A DNA stretch of 64,000 nt from Linderina pennispora (GCF_002104995.1 NW_024468253.1:1178001-1242000); one strand, 5' to 3'; counted from the stretch's first letter, positions 32,411 through 46,771 are shown. Notes: generated by a model not told the origin, from the letters alone. Program-made: numbers and translations.

Positions 32411-35400
32411 GTTGTCTATGCCGTGGGATGTGATGGGAAAATTAGCGAGAACGGGATTATAAAAAGGCGGGGGAGGAGGATGTAACACATTTGCGCTTGC
32501 TGACACGCCGCCTGCCTGCCTGCCTGCCTGCGCGCGTGCGCAAGACCAAATAAAATTCTCAAATATACAGTGAGAAAGAAATATTAGGAGCAGTGACACC
32601 CGGAGAGGCAGTTACCGGAGCAGGCGCTGTTTTTCTCTCATGTGGGCCCTGCGCCAGTGCGCGCAAATACGCTTATGAGAAGCAGCAGAGATGGACACGG
32701 AAAGAGCGGAAAAATAGAACGCAGGCAAAAGCGGGAGGCTCCTGCTGCCTGCGAGAATTATCGTCTAGTGCCCCCGAAAAAGGCAAGAAAAGAGTGCCGC
32801 CGCAAAGGAGGCCACCGTTTTATGTTGCGAGCTGAGGGTAGCTGGAAGGGCGTGAAAAGGTGTAAAAGGGGATGCACGAATATGCACCATTTTATTTCTG
32901 TAGCTGGCGGGAGGGATGGCTGAGGCGAATAAACAACAGGAATTCCACGCCGAGCAGAGGCAATTCAGCGGGCGATAAACCTACCTTCGTTCCACCAGTC
33001 AAGGTCTTTTGCGGGCGCAGAGAAGGCCGTTGCTGCTGTTGCTCATTCTGAAACGGCGCGGCGACTGCCTGAAAAGGGCTGTTGAGGTAAAATAAAAGTT
33101 GTGCGATAGCTTCCAAACTCACGAGAGGTCCGAAAGGAAATGTTCACCCAAGCGTGCCCAAAATAAAAAGCTGCAGGCCCGAGTTGTGTGTCTTGGAAGA
33201 GTTATAATAGAAAAGGAGCGAATGCGAGCGAGAAATTAAAAAAAGACTGAAAGTGGAAAAGGAGGGGGCGAGAGAATGAAAGATATAAAGCGCACGGCAG
33301 AGAATGCTACACAGCCAAAACGCTTTCTTAATACTCCAGCCGGGCCGTATAGTGCCTTTTCAAGGGAAGGAAGGAAACAAGTATGTGTACGCGCTTGTTT
33401 TTGTTTCGAAACAAGCGTGAAGGAGAAACCTGCGAGCAGAGGGCGGTATTCCAAGTAAAAAAGAGGAGGGGAAGAGGCGAGGATGGCGAGAGGGAGAAAA
33501 AAAGAATTAACAGAACGAAAAAATGATGTAAAAGACCAAGGGAGAAAAAGATGTGTACAAGCAGCCGCCCATGCTCCGTAGAAGCAAATCCTTACCGCTG
33601 CCGGCTGGAGAGCAGACGCTAGCGGGCGGGCGTATCACTAATGAGTGGCACACACCCAAAAAAATTTACAGCGTGATTGGGCCGGGCGTGTCGCCCAGCC
33701 TCTGCGCGCCGCCTTCTGTGACCCACTCCCCAAAGGGCGGGTTGGAGCCAATTTGCACTCGACCCGCGTGCATCTCGACATTTTCTGGTGCTGGGTGGAG
33801 CAAGGAGACACGCACAATAGTGGCATTGTTGTTGTTTTTGTTGTTACCAGCGAGAAATCCTACTATGTTGTTGACATTTTGCGTTATTGTGCTGGGCAGG
33901 TGGGCTGATTGCTCTAAATGTGCCTGCCCAGATGTTAGCGGGTGCAGTCTGTTTACCCGGCCCAGACGTGCGCGTCCTGCTGCTGGTGCTGCTATTGTTG
34001 CCGGCAGCAGGACTAGAGCTAAATGCGAATTCCCACACCTCCTGGTTGTGCCCAAGGTTGCTGCAGCTTTTGCTTTCTTGTTTGCGGGCGCAGTAGGCAG
34101 CGTCGAGGGCAGGTGGGGGAGGGGCCGCATGTTTCCGTGGGTAGCACAGATCTCAATGTTTGCTGCGCCTCAGACCGAAAACAGGATGCGAGGTGCCGGC
34201 GCGGCTTCCAATATGATCTCAGATGTCATCATGGAAACAGGTGTGACAGTAGCCATCGCTCACCTGCTACCCTCAAAAAAGTTATGCCAGCCCTGGTGTC
34301 TGTTCAGCGGTGCCGACGGCTGTATGTAGCTGCGACCAGTTTGCTGTAGTTGGCCCTGGCACGAGCCCTCTTTGCGTGGCCGTTTGTTGCCCTTGCCACA
34401 AAGGCTGTGGCAGCCTTTCCGTCGCAAAGGACTAGACGAAAATCATAACAAAAACGGCGTGCATTAATCAGCCGAACCTGGAAAAACACCAGCTGCGTCG
34501 CTGTCCGGGCCTGGGAGCGCCAGCCAAACCCCGTCTGGGGCTTTCGCAGAGCCTGCAAGAGAATGACACTGGGAGGCAATCCCCTCCCCTCCACCAGTAG
34601 CTCGTGCAAGCCAGCGCCGGCTTATTTGCAAACTGGAAGGCCAGGCTGCAGAGTGCAAAAATCATCGCCTTCTCTTGTCGATCGCGGCTGACATGGCCCC
34701 GAAATGCTGCTTTGCACCAGCCCGCCGCTCCGCGCAGACTCTGGGCGGTCTGCAAACAGGAAACCGGAACTTTTGCGCTTCGGCAAAGCAAGCATCACAC
34801 GTAGGAGCAGAGGCTCATTCCAGCTCGCCCCTCCCCCTCTCCCTTCTTCCCCTCTTGCGCATTCTCGCTTTAATTTGTGTTATTTTCTAATCATTATATA
34901 CCTTATTTCATTCTGCTGCCTCCCCATTTATACGACTTTCTAACGTATTTTGTCTGCACGAGGGAGAAAGTCTTGCTGAGGAAAAACCCTGCCGCGCTTT
35001 TTCTTCCGCTGAGCGAGCATTGAAGCTTTTTCGTAAGCGCGCATTTTTAACGCGGAAATAATCTGTCCATTGTCACTGCGCGTGCTTGGACGGTTTTCAT
35101 ATAAACGACAACGGCCCTTGAAATACCGTTAGAAAAAGGACCGCAAAATCCTGCGCCTCACGCCTTGGTTCCGTTCAAACGCGACAACAAATCCACACCT
35201 TTTCACTCTAGGTAAGTTCCGGATTCCCGCGCCTACTGCTCCGCCTTTTCATAGCCCCGGCTCCAGGCTTCCTGCTGTGGCTGCGAGCGTCCTTTTTCTG
35301 TCGCTGTGGCGCAGCCCGCCCCGACAACAGAGGCGACTGTGACGAAATCAGGAACCGGCTGGGGCCCGCTTGCTGCAAAATAGAGCCTCAAAGGGCTGTT

Positions 35401-36186
35401 CCTTTCGAACAAGAAGTCGCTTGTCCTGCAGAGGCTCAGCACATTGTGTCTGCCTGTTCTGTGTCCTAACTCGCCAGTCCTTGCTGCGAGTATGACTTGG
35501 ACTCCCGGCAGGATCTGGTGCGCCTCTTTGCTCTGCGCTGGCGGAAACAGCACCCAGAGTTCATTTGGCTGGCAGAGCCTGCCGCTGAGCGACAACAAGG
35601 CCGCGCGGGCTTGATTTTTGTTGTGCGAGTGAGAGTGCATCACCATCAATTGCTTTGTCTCCACACAGCTACTCACTCCAGTGATGGGCTTGCCTTGTGT
35701 CCTTTTTGGGATGCCCTGTCAGGCTTTCTGATACCATTCGACTGGCTGCTCCCCTGCTCTGTTATCAGTGCTGCTGGGGTTTTTTTCTTGATGGCCTGTC
35801 TAGCCTCTTCTCTCTGCTCCCCTTTTCTACCTCTTATTTTGCGCAAGGCTGGCTGAGCAAACAAAATAACCTTATACTAATCGCTCCCTCCAACCCCTCT
35901 TCTCTCTTCACCCCTTGTACTTTACACGGCTACCCCCACGGCTACCTCGGCGGCAAAACGGAATCATTTTTGGTGTGTCTATCGGGAAAACTCTGTCCTT
36001 TTCTCTCTCTCTTTCTCCTTCCTGTGCGCATTTCAACTTTATTCGCCGTTGGAACCAACCTCCCCTGAACCTACGGACCATTCTATTGCTCTATTTTAAA
36101 ACGCGGGGTACCGACTAATTTCTACATTGGCGTCGCGAATTTCACTTGCTGGCTCAGTGCAGTCTTCTGAGCACCAGCATATAAGG
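32411..36186. other. Gene-poor 3.8 kb between repeat protein and neurofibromin gene
   Basis: The largest gap in the window. It is purine-rich at 32700-33550 and pyrimidine-rich at 34820-36080, where C/T tracts lead to the neurofibromin start. A hairpin-forming inverted repeat lies at about 33391-33417 (CGCTTGTTT and AAACAAGCG). The longest open frame (33553-34329, +) has no motif and is overlapped by a long antisense frame. It may hold a long 5' UTR or a non-coding RNA, but nothing is demonstrable. Confidence 0.45.
32511..32530. repeat. Tetranucleotide microsatellite (CCTG)5
   Basis: Five perfect CCTG units followed by a CG-dinucleotide run, about 100 bases upstream of the start of the repeat protein gene. 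Confidence 0.9.
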
Positions 36187-39100
36187 ATGCCTTACGAGAT
36201 TGCGCTAGGCGAGCGACTTATCTCGGAGCTTAAAGACTCGGTAAGTGCTTCATACCGCCCTTCTATCTGCGTGAGCGGGCTGCTTCTGGCTCCTGGTGGC
36301 CGATCGAAGCAGTTGGCCCGCGTTTACGGCGTCGACACCAAGTAGCCGATTCGCTTTTAGAATCCTCAGCCATCCGTGTCTCGACCGCACCTTAAGCAAA
36401 CCTGTGCCAGCAGCTATTTAAAAAAAAAAAAAAAGAGGCGAACACGCGACTGCTGTGCTCCTCTACACGATCGATTACCAAAGAATTCGGTTCCCCGCAC
36501 AGCATCTGGTGTTGTTGTGGTTCATTCTTGCGCACGCCCTTTCCGCCCCACCAAGCGCCCGATTGGAGCCTTGCAAGTGAGCGGTGGGACCGACCGGGCT
36601 TGACCAGGTGCTATAAAAAGCGACGGTTTGGATCTGCAAATGTCAACAAATGGCTGCATATCGAGAATGCCGGGCTTCTTGTATTAGGCTGGAGAAAATT
36701 TACACTGCCCAAGCATGCGCTGACTGGCAGCTGAGGACTGCTGGCCGCAGAAACATACAGATTCCGACCGTTATTGGATGTGCAACCATTTCCTGCCCTC
36801 TTTGTACTCTCGCAAGGATGCAAATCCCTCGCCTGCTTGCTCGCCCAGGCTTGAGCGCACGATTTGCGCTGCAGCAGAGCCAGACATCATTCCCCAGACT
36901 AATCAGTTTCTACCGCTTCCTCTTTGCTGTATAGTTGCCTGTATTCTCTGGGCGGACATTTGAGCAGCTGTCGTCTGACAAGGCGCTGTTTGAGACGATA
37001 AATGCGATCATCCAGCTCCACGAGCTGCGTCTGAGCACCCTGGTGCGGCGCCTGTTTGGGCTGCTCGAGTCGCTAGCGCGGGGCAGCCAAAGGCGACGAG
37101 CGGAAAAAGACCATGCTGCAGCAGTCGCAGCTCATTGTGCTGCGCGTGGTGGCCATGGGCATGTTCTACCACTGGCACCAGATCTACGCGTCGCGTGGAA
37201 TCAACGGCGACAAGGCACTCATCAAGATCACCGAGGACCCAGCAGCCAGCACCGACGACACGTCCAAGGCCTCGACCGGCCACGGGTACAGCAACGGAGA
37301 GTTCCCGCTGCACTACCCGGAGCCACTGGAGGAGTCGCTGGCCAAGTACACGTTCCAGATTGCGTCGCACTACTTCCGCAGCTGGTCGGGCCCCAAGTCG
37401 CTGCGGCTTGTGTCTGATACGGTGTCGATGCAGGCGTGGTACTCGTTCCAGCTGAAGCGCACGCACACGTCGCAGAGCGCCCCGCTGCTCTACAACTCCA
37501 AGGACATCGCCACAGGCGTCGGCGTCAAGCAGCGGTGGGTGCGCACGTGCCTTGCCACGCCCACCAACGACCTGCCGATGGAGATCCAGGAGGCGGCGGG
37601 TGCGATTTTCAGTTTCGTGTCGGCATCGAACTGGAGCGTAGCCATGCAGCGGGCCAAGAGCTGTCTGTATCTGGTCGTATCCCGCGGCGACGAGACGGCA
37701 GATCTGACGGATATCCGGTTTTTGGAGTTTGCCAGCATAGACACCTCGCGGCTGGTCCAGATCATCGATGCGTTTGCAGATCGTGTTCCCGCGAGTCAAG
37801 CGGCCCGAGCAGCTGGCCATCGCTGTGGTTCTGCGGTCGCGTGATCTGGTCGTTCATCAGCCGCTGCACCGGTACCTTTATCGACATGCACCGCAAGCTG
37901 TACCGGCCGTCGACCACGCGCATCGAGCAGCTCCTCGATTCAATCAAGGCAGCGTCCGATCCCAGCCGGCTCGGCAGCCATCCGGTGCTGTACCAGCTGC
38001 AGATGCTGCTGCTTGTGATCTGCCCCGACACTGCGGCCCATGTTGTTGACCACATCGAGGGCCGTGGCGACAGTCGCTCAAAGCAGTCGGCGTTCTTCAG
38101 CCAGCATCCAGCAGTCCCTGAGCGTGGCTAGCGCGCCTGAGGGCGCTGTGCTGGCAGCCCTGGATCTGCTGCGCGTTGCGGCAACCCTGGCGGTGCTGCC
38201 TGGAAACAACATCACCCGGCTGGCGCACCTCCTGGAGGCCGATGCCAACCGTGTTCTTCTTGACAGCGGGCGTTTGCTGGCGCCGTCGCGCGAAGAGGCT
38301 GTTGACTCGTCGATGTTGTTGGCGTACAGCCTGGTGAGCCAGCTGGAGATGGACCCCGAGCGGGCGCTACGGTACTTTTTGCCGCTGATGACGGGCCCCA
38401 AGTCGCCGGTGTCGATGAACCTGGTGTTTGCACATGCAGTGCACATGACCATCGGCAAGCGGTTCTACACAAACTCGACGGTGTCGTACCCCATGTTCCA
38501 TCGGATGGTGACGCAGGCGTTTGGCGACTTTTTGCGCAAGAACATTGCCCATCTGCAGTCGGTCAGCGAGCAGCAGGCGCAGCGGCGCGGCAATACTGCA
38601 GGGTCGCGGCGGGCGCATGGCGGCGGATACAGCGACAGCCTGTCTATATACGACATTGGATTCAACGTGTCCGACGTCCAACGACTCGCACTCGCTGATT
38701 CCGGCCTCGGAGACACGCCAGCGCATCGAGATTGTGGCAACCATCCTGAACACGTTTATTGAGGAGCCGAAGCTGGCAATCTGGGGCGAGAACGAGATGG
38801 AGCGGCTTGACTCGTTTGAGACCATTGTCAGTTCGATCTCGGCGTGCATCCAGGAGCCCTCGATTGCAGTGCAGCGGCTGGCAGGCAATGTGCTACGTGC
38901 GCTGTTCAGCCCGCGGCGCCTTGCTGACTGGATGCTGACCGAGGACATTGCGTTTGCCGTGTGGACCCTGAGCCTGCAGGTGATCCAGGGCATCTGCCGT
39001 GCGCTGGTGCACAGCATGGTGTCGAGCTCGATGATGCAGCACCGGCAGCTGCTGGAGCTGATGCATGACATGCTGGTGCTGTCGAACAACATCCTCGAGA

Positions 39101-42100
39101 CCAGCAGTGGGCGTTGTTGGTGCTGAGATGGATCTGCCCGAGAACGCCCAGTTTGAGGTTGCCTTTGAGGTTGTCGTCATGCTCCATCTGTGGGCTGACG
39201 ATGCCAGACACTACCCAGATCATCCTCGAGTGCATCCGCCTGAAGTGCCACAGCCAGCAGCTAATCAGCAGCATCAGCGGCGCAAACATGGACTCGACGC
39301 TGGCCAACAGCAGGCTGTACCAGGAGCTGGTTGCCGGCGATGTCCAGCAGGCGGGTGTGTATAGCCGTGTTGCCCAGAAGAAGGCTGTGTTCCGCACGAT
39401 CCGCAAGCACATCAAGCCGACCCCTGGCGCCCAGGCTGCGTGGCAGGAGACGTACAAGCTGTGGCGCCAGATGCTGCAGGCGCTGCAGATGCGTGACGAC
39501 TCGGTGCGAACCACTGCTGGGGCGTCAGCTGTGGGAGGGTCGGCCGACGGCTCGGTGGAGCGCGACATGGCCAACATGTCGCTAAACCACGGTGGATCGG
39601 TGCCCTCGACGCCAACCAAGGACGCACATGACCGTAAGGAGCCTACCAGCAAGCGCCGCAACCCGTTCTACGAAAAGTTCACTAGCCAGGGCAACAAGCT
39701 CGTGATGCGCGCTTCCGGAAACCGCGGCGGCAACGATATTGGCTCGACGAATCTGACAGCCGCTGCTGTTGCCAGTACAGGAAACCTGCCCGGCTCTGTT
39801 TCCAGCTCCGTGGCGAGCCCAACCACACCGCACGCTGCGACCATGCCCAGCTCGGGCAATCATGGAGCCGGTGGATTCGCTGGTGCTGGACAGAGCATAG
39901 ACAGTCTGCCGTCGCGCACGCCGGGTGGGATCGCCGCTGGCGCGCATCTGCCAGCCATCATCAACTCGCCGATGGCTACGCTGAACGAGCTGCGTGCGCA
40001 GTGGAAGAGCTGCACTGGATTCCTACTGGCGTCGGGCGGCTCGTGTATTCCTGATGGCTCTGGTGCTATGAACCGGATGGGTAGCAGCGACACATCCGAG
40101 ATCCATGCGCTGCTGGAGCACTTTGTCGGCGAGACGTTGGAGCTGGTGGTGTCCGACGACATTCTGCTGCGTGAAAGTGCCAAGGAGGTGCTCAGCAACG
40201 AGACGCACTCTGGTATCTCGGTGCTGCTGATTGCCCGGTGCATGTACAGCATGAAGCGGTTTGTGCAGTCGACTGGCGAGGTCAGTGTGTCGGACAGCCG
40301 CACGCTGTTTATCGGCAGTGCATCATCATTATGAAGGCGCTGATCAACCGCGCCGACGCCGAGAACCTGAGCCATAGCGTGTTCAACACGGATCTGGGAA
40401 TGGTGCTGACAACCATGAGCCGATATCTGAATGCTGCGGCCACGCATACGCTGCACGGAGCGCTGAGTGAGCGAGTGCGGTTCACCCGCCTGGTGGTGAT
40501 GTTCCTGCAGTCGGCCATGCGCCAGGCGATTGTGCAGGAGGTCAGCGTGCGCAACGATCTGCTGGAGACGCTGGTTAACTGGATCACCGAGCTGCGTGTG
40601 GTGGATCCGCGGTCGCCACGGGCCGACGACGGTCCGAACTACAAGCTGATGATGGAGCTGACGACTACCAGCATGCGCGCGATCTCGCAGATCCTTGACA
40701 AGCTGCCGATCAAGCCGCTGAATGGAGCCGGTCAGGGCAGCTCGTCGCAGTCATCGGACGTCCGCACGCTGCGCAGCCGCGCCTACCGCCGGTACTTTGA
40801 CTTCTTTGTGCGCTTCATGAGCCAGTGCCGCATGGTTGAGATCCAGGAGTTCAGCACCATTGCCAGCGCCCATGCTGCAGGCAGTGCTGCGGCATCAGCT
40901 TTGGCTGCAACTGGGGGCGGGGGCGGCAGCAATGTGGCCGGCGGTGCTGTGGGCTCTGCCAATCCTATGTCTTCTCGGAACCGGACCAACCGCAGTGAGA
41001 GCTTTGTTGCCACGCCCAGTGATGTGGGGCTTGGCCGAGAGATTGCGCGCAACATCTACAGCACCAGCAGCGCCGTGGCCTCTGCCGGTGGGCAGACGAC
41101 AACGATGCAACAGCGGGTCGGCCGCGAGAACGCCCAAGGACGCCGAGATTCTGCTTGACATCTCGATTAAGGCGCTGACCAAGATGCTGGCAGCGAACCT
41201 GGAGATTGGCTTGCAGTATTCGCTGACCGTTGTTTATCACGAGGACCCCAAGCTGCGTGCGCTGTTCACCAACATGTTCACTGAGATTCTGCGCGAGGGT
41301 ATCGACATCGACAGTCTGAGCGGCGACACGCCCGACCACTGGAAGGCGCGTCTGATTGATATGCTGGTCCATCCTGATCTCAAGCTCCTGCTGGCCATTA
41401 ACGAGGTGTGCCAGGTGCAAGATATCGATGAGTTGGGCGCTGTGCTGACTGACATCTTTGAGTCGCGCAACTCGATCAAGGTGCTCTTGGAACGCATTAT
41501 TACGGTGGAGCTGGAGCGCACTGATTCCGCGGCCGAGCTGTTCCGTCGCAACTGCCTGGCGACGCGACTCTTGTCGTACTTTGCCAAGATCCACGGCGAT
41601 GCGTATCTCAAGTCTACGCTGGGGCCTGCGCTGCGCAAGCTGATGTCATTGCCGCCAGGCACGCTGACGTTTGAGCTGAACCCGAACAAGATGTCCGAGT
41701 CGGCTGACCGCGACCGCAACCTGAAGAACGTTGAGCGGCTGTGCTCGCTAGTCATTGACGCGATCGTGCGCTCGGTCCACAGCATGCCGGCTGCCTTCCG
41801 CTCGATCTGTAACATGATCTACCGGGTGGTCACCACGCGGTTCCCCGACGCTGGCTATACCGCTGTCGGCGGATTCATCTTCTTGCGGTTCCTCTGCCCA
41901 GCTATCGTGGCCCCCGACTCGCATGGCATTTGTGCGCAGATCGAGAACCCAGAGATCCGCCGCGGCTTGCTGCTGTGCACAAAGATCACGCATAACCTGG
42001 CCAACGACGTGCCGTTTGGCAACAAGGAGACGTACATGGTTCCGCTCAACCGCTTCATCAACGAAAACCGCCCACGTATTCTGAACTTCTTGTCCGAGAT

Positions 42101-45100
42101 CGCCGAGCTGCCCGATGAGTCGGACTCGGTGTTTGAGGGCCATGCCCGCTCTATTGCCTCGAGCACTGGCGGCGGACGGCCGAGCACCGAGTATGGCGCT
42201 CCGTCTGAGCCTGACACCGACACCAGCAGCCAGATTGCCCTGGCCGTTGACAGCAAGCAGTTCCTAGTAGTCCAGCGGTTCATCTTTGATCACATGGATC
42301 GTCTCGAGACGTACCTGTCTCGCGAGTCGATGGTCCGCCTGCAGGGCCATATGGCCAAGCCGGCCGACCGCAAAAAGGGCAGTGACAAAAAGTCGCCTGC
42401 TGCCGCCGCCGCCGCCAATGCCTCTGCGGCCGATGTCAGCGCGAACCAAAGCAAGGCCAACATGGCCGAGTCTGTCGGCATGGCTACATCGACCGAGAAC
42501 CTATACACCCAGGTCTCGTATGTCATGCGCCAGCTGGGTCCGCCGCCGCCGGTTGTGACCGAAAACGCCCCGTCCAAGATGATGGCCGAGGCCGAGATCA
42601 ACAGCGAAAATGTGTTCTATGACATCTTGCGTCGCGACGCGCACCGTCCCACCGACGCGATCGCCAAGAAGGCCATCATCTACATTGGCGGCGTGTCCCG
42701 CGAGAAGCGGCCTGTGATTTACATCATTGTGCGCCGCCTGCAGATGCAGTACCTGGACATGGATCTGGTGCTGCTGCACATTATGCGTACGCTGGAGCCC
42801 TTCGCCAACAAGTCGTACGAGGTGTTCTTTGACCTGACGCAGTTTGGCCCTGCCAACGAGGTTCCCCTGCAGTGGCTGACGCAGCTGCGGCGGATCATCC
42901 CGCAGGGAATTCTGCACAGCGCGCAGTCTGTGTACTGGTACAATGTCAACACGCACTTCCGCAAGTACGTCAAGCACATGGGCATCACGCTGCCACCGCG
43001 CATCGCCAAGCGCTCGGTGTTCCCGCACTCGCTCGGCGACCTCAACGAGTTCCTGGCCAGCCCGCAGGCTGACCTGCCGCCCGGAACCTGTGTCTCTGGA
43101 CGGCGAGGGCGGCATCAACATTTCGCCGGTCACCCGTGTGTCGCGCTCGCATGCCCCGCTCCCCTGCGTGGTCAAGGTCACACCGGAGGCGATCCAGATC
43201 ACGGCGATGCGGCGCCAGGAGGTATTTGGCTTGAGTACCTACTTTAACGACGTCTACCATATCACCGAGATTGCGGACCTGCAGCTCCTGTCGGCCAACA
43301 ACCGCCCGGACAGCAGCGAGGCCGACCACGATGCCAGCAGCGGCATCAAGGGCCGCATGGGTCTACACCGCACAGCCAGCCGCAGCTCTGAGAGCGAGCG
43401 GCCTAGCACGCTGAGCAAGCATTCCAAGAGCAACAGTGACGAGCAGCTGGTGTCGATCCGGTTCGAGGGCGGTAGCTCGTCGCTGGTGTTTGCCAGCCCC
43501 AAGGCCGACCAGCTGTACCGCGCTATCCGCACGGCCCGCACTCGCTACAACAACCACTCGTCGGCGCCTGCCGTGCCTGAGCGCATCATTCGGCCCTCGG
43601 ATGTGCCGGGCACTCTGCTCAACATTGCGTTGCTGAACTGCGGTGCCGAGCATGCGGTGCTGCGTATCTCTGCCTACCGCATGCTGACAGCGATTGTGGC
43701 CACCTTCAACATCGATGTGGGCCATGAGCTGGCGTACGCTATTGACCTGTGCCTGCCGCCTAACCCGCTGCAGTTCATCAGCCGGATCGGCACCAAGCTA
43801 GCCATGTCGGCGCCCGACATGACCCTCGAGCTTCTGTCCGAGGCCCTGGTTGCGTTCTCCAAGTCGGCCCCCAACATGCGGCTGTGGATCCTGCAGTACA
43901 TCCAGCCCTGGCTGGTGTGCCTGGGCCAGTACACCCACGACTCTGTGACTCATCCGGATGCGCTGCAGCGTACCCAGGACATCATTCGCAATCCTGATCC
44001 ACCTGCACTTGAAGGAACCCAGCATGTACATGCACTTCAAGCAGCATGTGTGGTCGGTTGTTGCGCGTGTCGAGGACCTGACCGAGATTATTCTCGACAT
44101 GTTCCTGACGGTGGCTTTGGAGTACGGCGCCTTGACTGTCGAGACTGAGCTGATTGCCGACATGTTGGCCACTGTGGCTGGCAAGAACCCGCGGTACAAC
44201 AAGCTGGTCACCCGCCTGCGCAAGCTCATCGCGCAAACGTGCACCATGAGCGTTACCTTCATCCACACGCACCAGCTGTGGCCGGAGATCGCAGTGTACC
44301 TGCGGCTGCTGCTGCCGCTGACCTTCTCGAACCGCATGCTGGCTGAAGAGTACCTGCCCGATGTTGCCTTCATTACCTGCATGCTGCTCAAGGCCGGGCC
44401 TGGCATCATCCACTCAACACTGCACGGTATTGTGATGCATGTCGTGCACAGTCTGGCCCTGTCGCAGTGCAGCGGACTCATCATCGATTCGACATTCAGC
44501 ACCAGTATCACCGGCGATGTGTCGTTTGCCGTCAGCCCTGCCCGTCAGTTCACAGACGGTACTGGCGACGAAGTTCTGGATAGTGCTGCCACTGCGGCTG
44601 CCGGCAGCGGCGGAGCGACCGACTCCTCGCTGCTCTCGCCCTACGCGCAGCTGGCGCAGATCTTGGCTGATCTGAACCAGCCCAAGATGCGGTTCAGCTT
44701 TGGCCTGCGGTCCAAGACCACCAGTGCAGTGACGTTCATTGCCTCGTCTTACACCCGTGGTGGCGCTGCATCAACACTCAACCCTCAGGCGCTGATGGAG
44801 TACAAGGACGAGCTGCAGAGCAGTGCATCGTTTGCCCACGAGTCGCCGCAGGAGGCGCTGTCGGCTGTTGAGAGCATTGCGCAGCTGTTCCTGCGGATCA
44901 TGGATAACCCGGCATATGCCGACGGCAGGTCAAATGCCTGGCGCTCTCGCTGGACTACGCTGGTCACGTCGTCGACCTTTGTGTTTAACCCAGCTATCCA
45001 GCCGCGCGCCTTTGCGCTGCTCGGTAAGCTGGCATCGTACGATGAAGTCGACGACGACCTGCTCTATCAGACGCTGGCAACACTGCGCGGCGCTCTAGCG

Positions 45101-46514
45101 ACCCTTGGCGATACTGACGAGTCGCTGCCCATCTCGGTGCTGATCTGCCTGGTCAGCATGGTCGGCAATTTGCCGCCTGACTCGTCGTACCTGGCGCCGA
45201 TGTTCTGGCTGGCCATTGGTATCCTGCAGATCGGCAACATCCCGCTCTACAAGGTCGGCTTGGATCTTCTGGCCAAGGTCCTGCGCGCGCTGGACAACTG
45301 CGGCGCGTTCCAGCCCGAGAACAGGCAATGGGTTTGAGGACTTCCTGATGTCGGCTCGCGTGCCAGTCGAAAAGGCCGCCGACCAGCTCGATGAGGTGGT
45401 TGGTCTGAGCTTCCGGTCGTCCTTCCCCGCCTGCGCTGTGCCTGCTGCTGCTCAAGGGTATGGAGGATGTGCAGACCAAGGATGAGTGCTACGACGTGGT
45501 TGGTCCAGATCATCAACATTGTGTCCAACTGCCGCAAGTGGCAGCTGGCCAGCCCCGACCAGGCCACGCGCCGTCTGGACCTTGATCCTGCCGTACCTGA
45601 TCCTGATCCTGCCGACATCGAACGCCCGCAACGCCGTCAGCCATGTGTTTACCGTTGCCGGCTTGGTCACGACGCCCGAGCTGCGGCAGTCGCTCGAGTA
45701 CGGCGGATTTCGGCCCGATCCTAGAGCAGGTCCACCGCATCGACATTGCACACAAGAGCCAAACGGACTACATCCTGTACCCATCGATCATTGCTGCCAT
45801 GCTGCACAAGACGCGGGTCGAGCACGACATCATGATCCTGTACAGCATCCTGGCGTCGAACATCACTTGGGCCGACCAGAGCAAGACCATCATGGTGATC
45901 GAGTCCCTGGCGCCAACCATCTCCAACATGATGCACAACAGCCATAGTCCGAAGCTGACGCACAAGCTGCACGACATCATGGTGCGCCTAGGTCGTTGCC
46001 CGGCCCAACTTCGACCCCGATGTCTTCATCCAGCAGCAGCGCCTGCTGCAGCACCAGCCGTCGTCGGCTGAGAGCGGCTCAGGTCACTACGACCAGTCGA
46101 TGGGCACGCGCAAGTCGCTGAACGCGGCTATCACCAGTGCTGGCTCGTCCTCGACACAAGCAACTGTGGGCGCCAGCACCCTGAACGTCACCAGCCCGAT
46201 CAGCCCGACCATGATGCAGTCCAGCTCACACCGGGCATCGCACGCGCCGCCGACACGCGGTCGTGACGACTCGGGCGACCGCCTGATCTCGCGGATCACC
46301 GACGAGTCAAGCGTGCTCAGCGCGCAGTCGTCGTCGCCATCGCTGGCCGGTGCCCGAGACCACGTTCGACCGCAGCATCATGCCAGCCCACCGCGAGTAC
46401 CTGGCGGAGATTGGCTTCAGCGGCCTCGGCAGAGCCATCCTGTTCGAGACCAACATGAACCACTGGAGAGAGCTTGCCGAGCTGACGAGCCTGTTGGTTG
46501 ACCACATCCTCTAA
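36187..46514 (+). CDS. Neurofibromin/Ira-type Ras GTPase-activating protein
   Basis: A giant RasGAP that switches Ras off. Exon 1 (36187-36240) encodes MPYEIALGERLISELKDS and ends at GTAAGT. The 694-nt intron has an ACTAATC branch point and a TAG at 36934, and exon 2 resumes LPVFSGRTFEQLSSDKALFE, as in the NF1/Ira N-terminus. The GAP domain (about 41400-42110) has the arginine finger in ELFRRNCLATRLL and the signature FLRFLCPAIVAP. The Sec14/CRAL-TRIO lipid-binding module (about 42600-42990) includes KAIIYIGGVSREKRPVIYII, and the PH-like part follows with KVTPEAIQITAMRRQEVFG. A HEAT-like C-terminal half ends in ELAELTSLLVDHIL. The frame breaks more than a dozen times (for example about 37085, 37790, 38710, 40315, 41135, 43085 and 45330), mostly by +1. 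The order of blocks is undisturbed, so I call one gene of about 3,200 residues. Confidence 0.92.
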
Positions 46515-46771
46515 AAACATCCAACTGTTCGACATATTGCTTACCTGTTTTTCTTACTCGTTTCAACTTTATCTTCTGTCCTCGTCCAATATAGAGCTTT
46601 TTCTGTCTTGGTGTCATGTCTGGCAGGCGTTTTTCGGGTGTATTCTTTAACCGGAAGCGACTCCCACATGCTTGGCGCAGGACGCCGCTCGAGCACATCT
46701 GAACGCCACTGCGGACTTTTGTCTCTCCTCCTGTATCATTCCGCGGTTTTTTACACAACTCTGAGGACACC

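Noticed and set aside
33553-34329. 258-residue plus-strand open frame in the gene-poor region
   Set aside because: No motif, no plausible start context, unusual Cys and Trp content, and a long antisense frame over the same bases. Likely chance in GC-rich sequence.
35233-35676. 147-residue minus-strand open frame
   Set aside because: No family features, and it lies in pyrimidine-biased sequence upstream of the RasGAP gene.
36935-46514. Programmed frameshifting as the cause of the RasGAP breaks
   Set aside because: Breaks are numerous, lack a shared slippery heptamer, and the same pattern occurs in unrelated genes.
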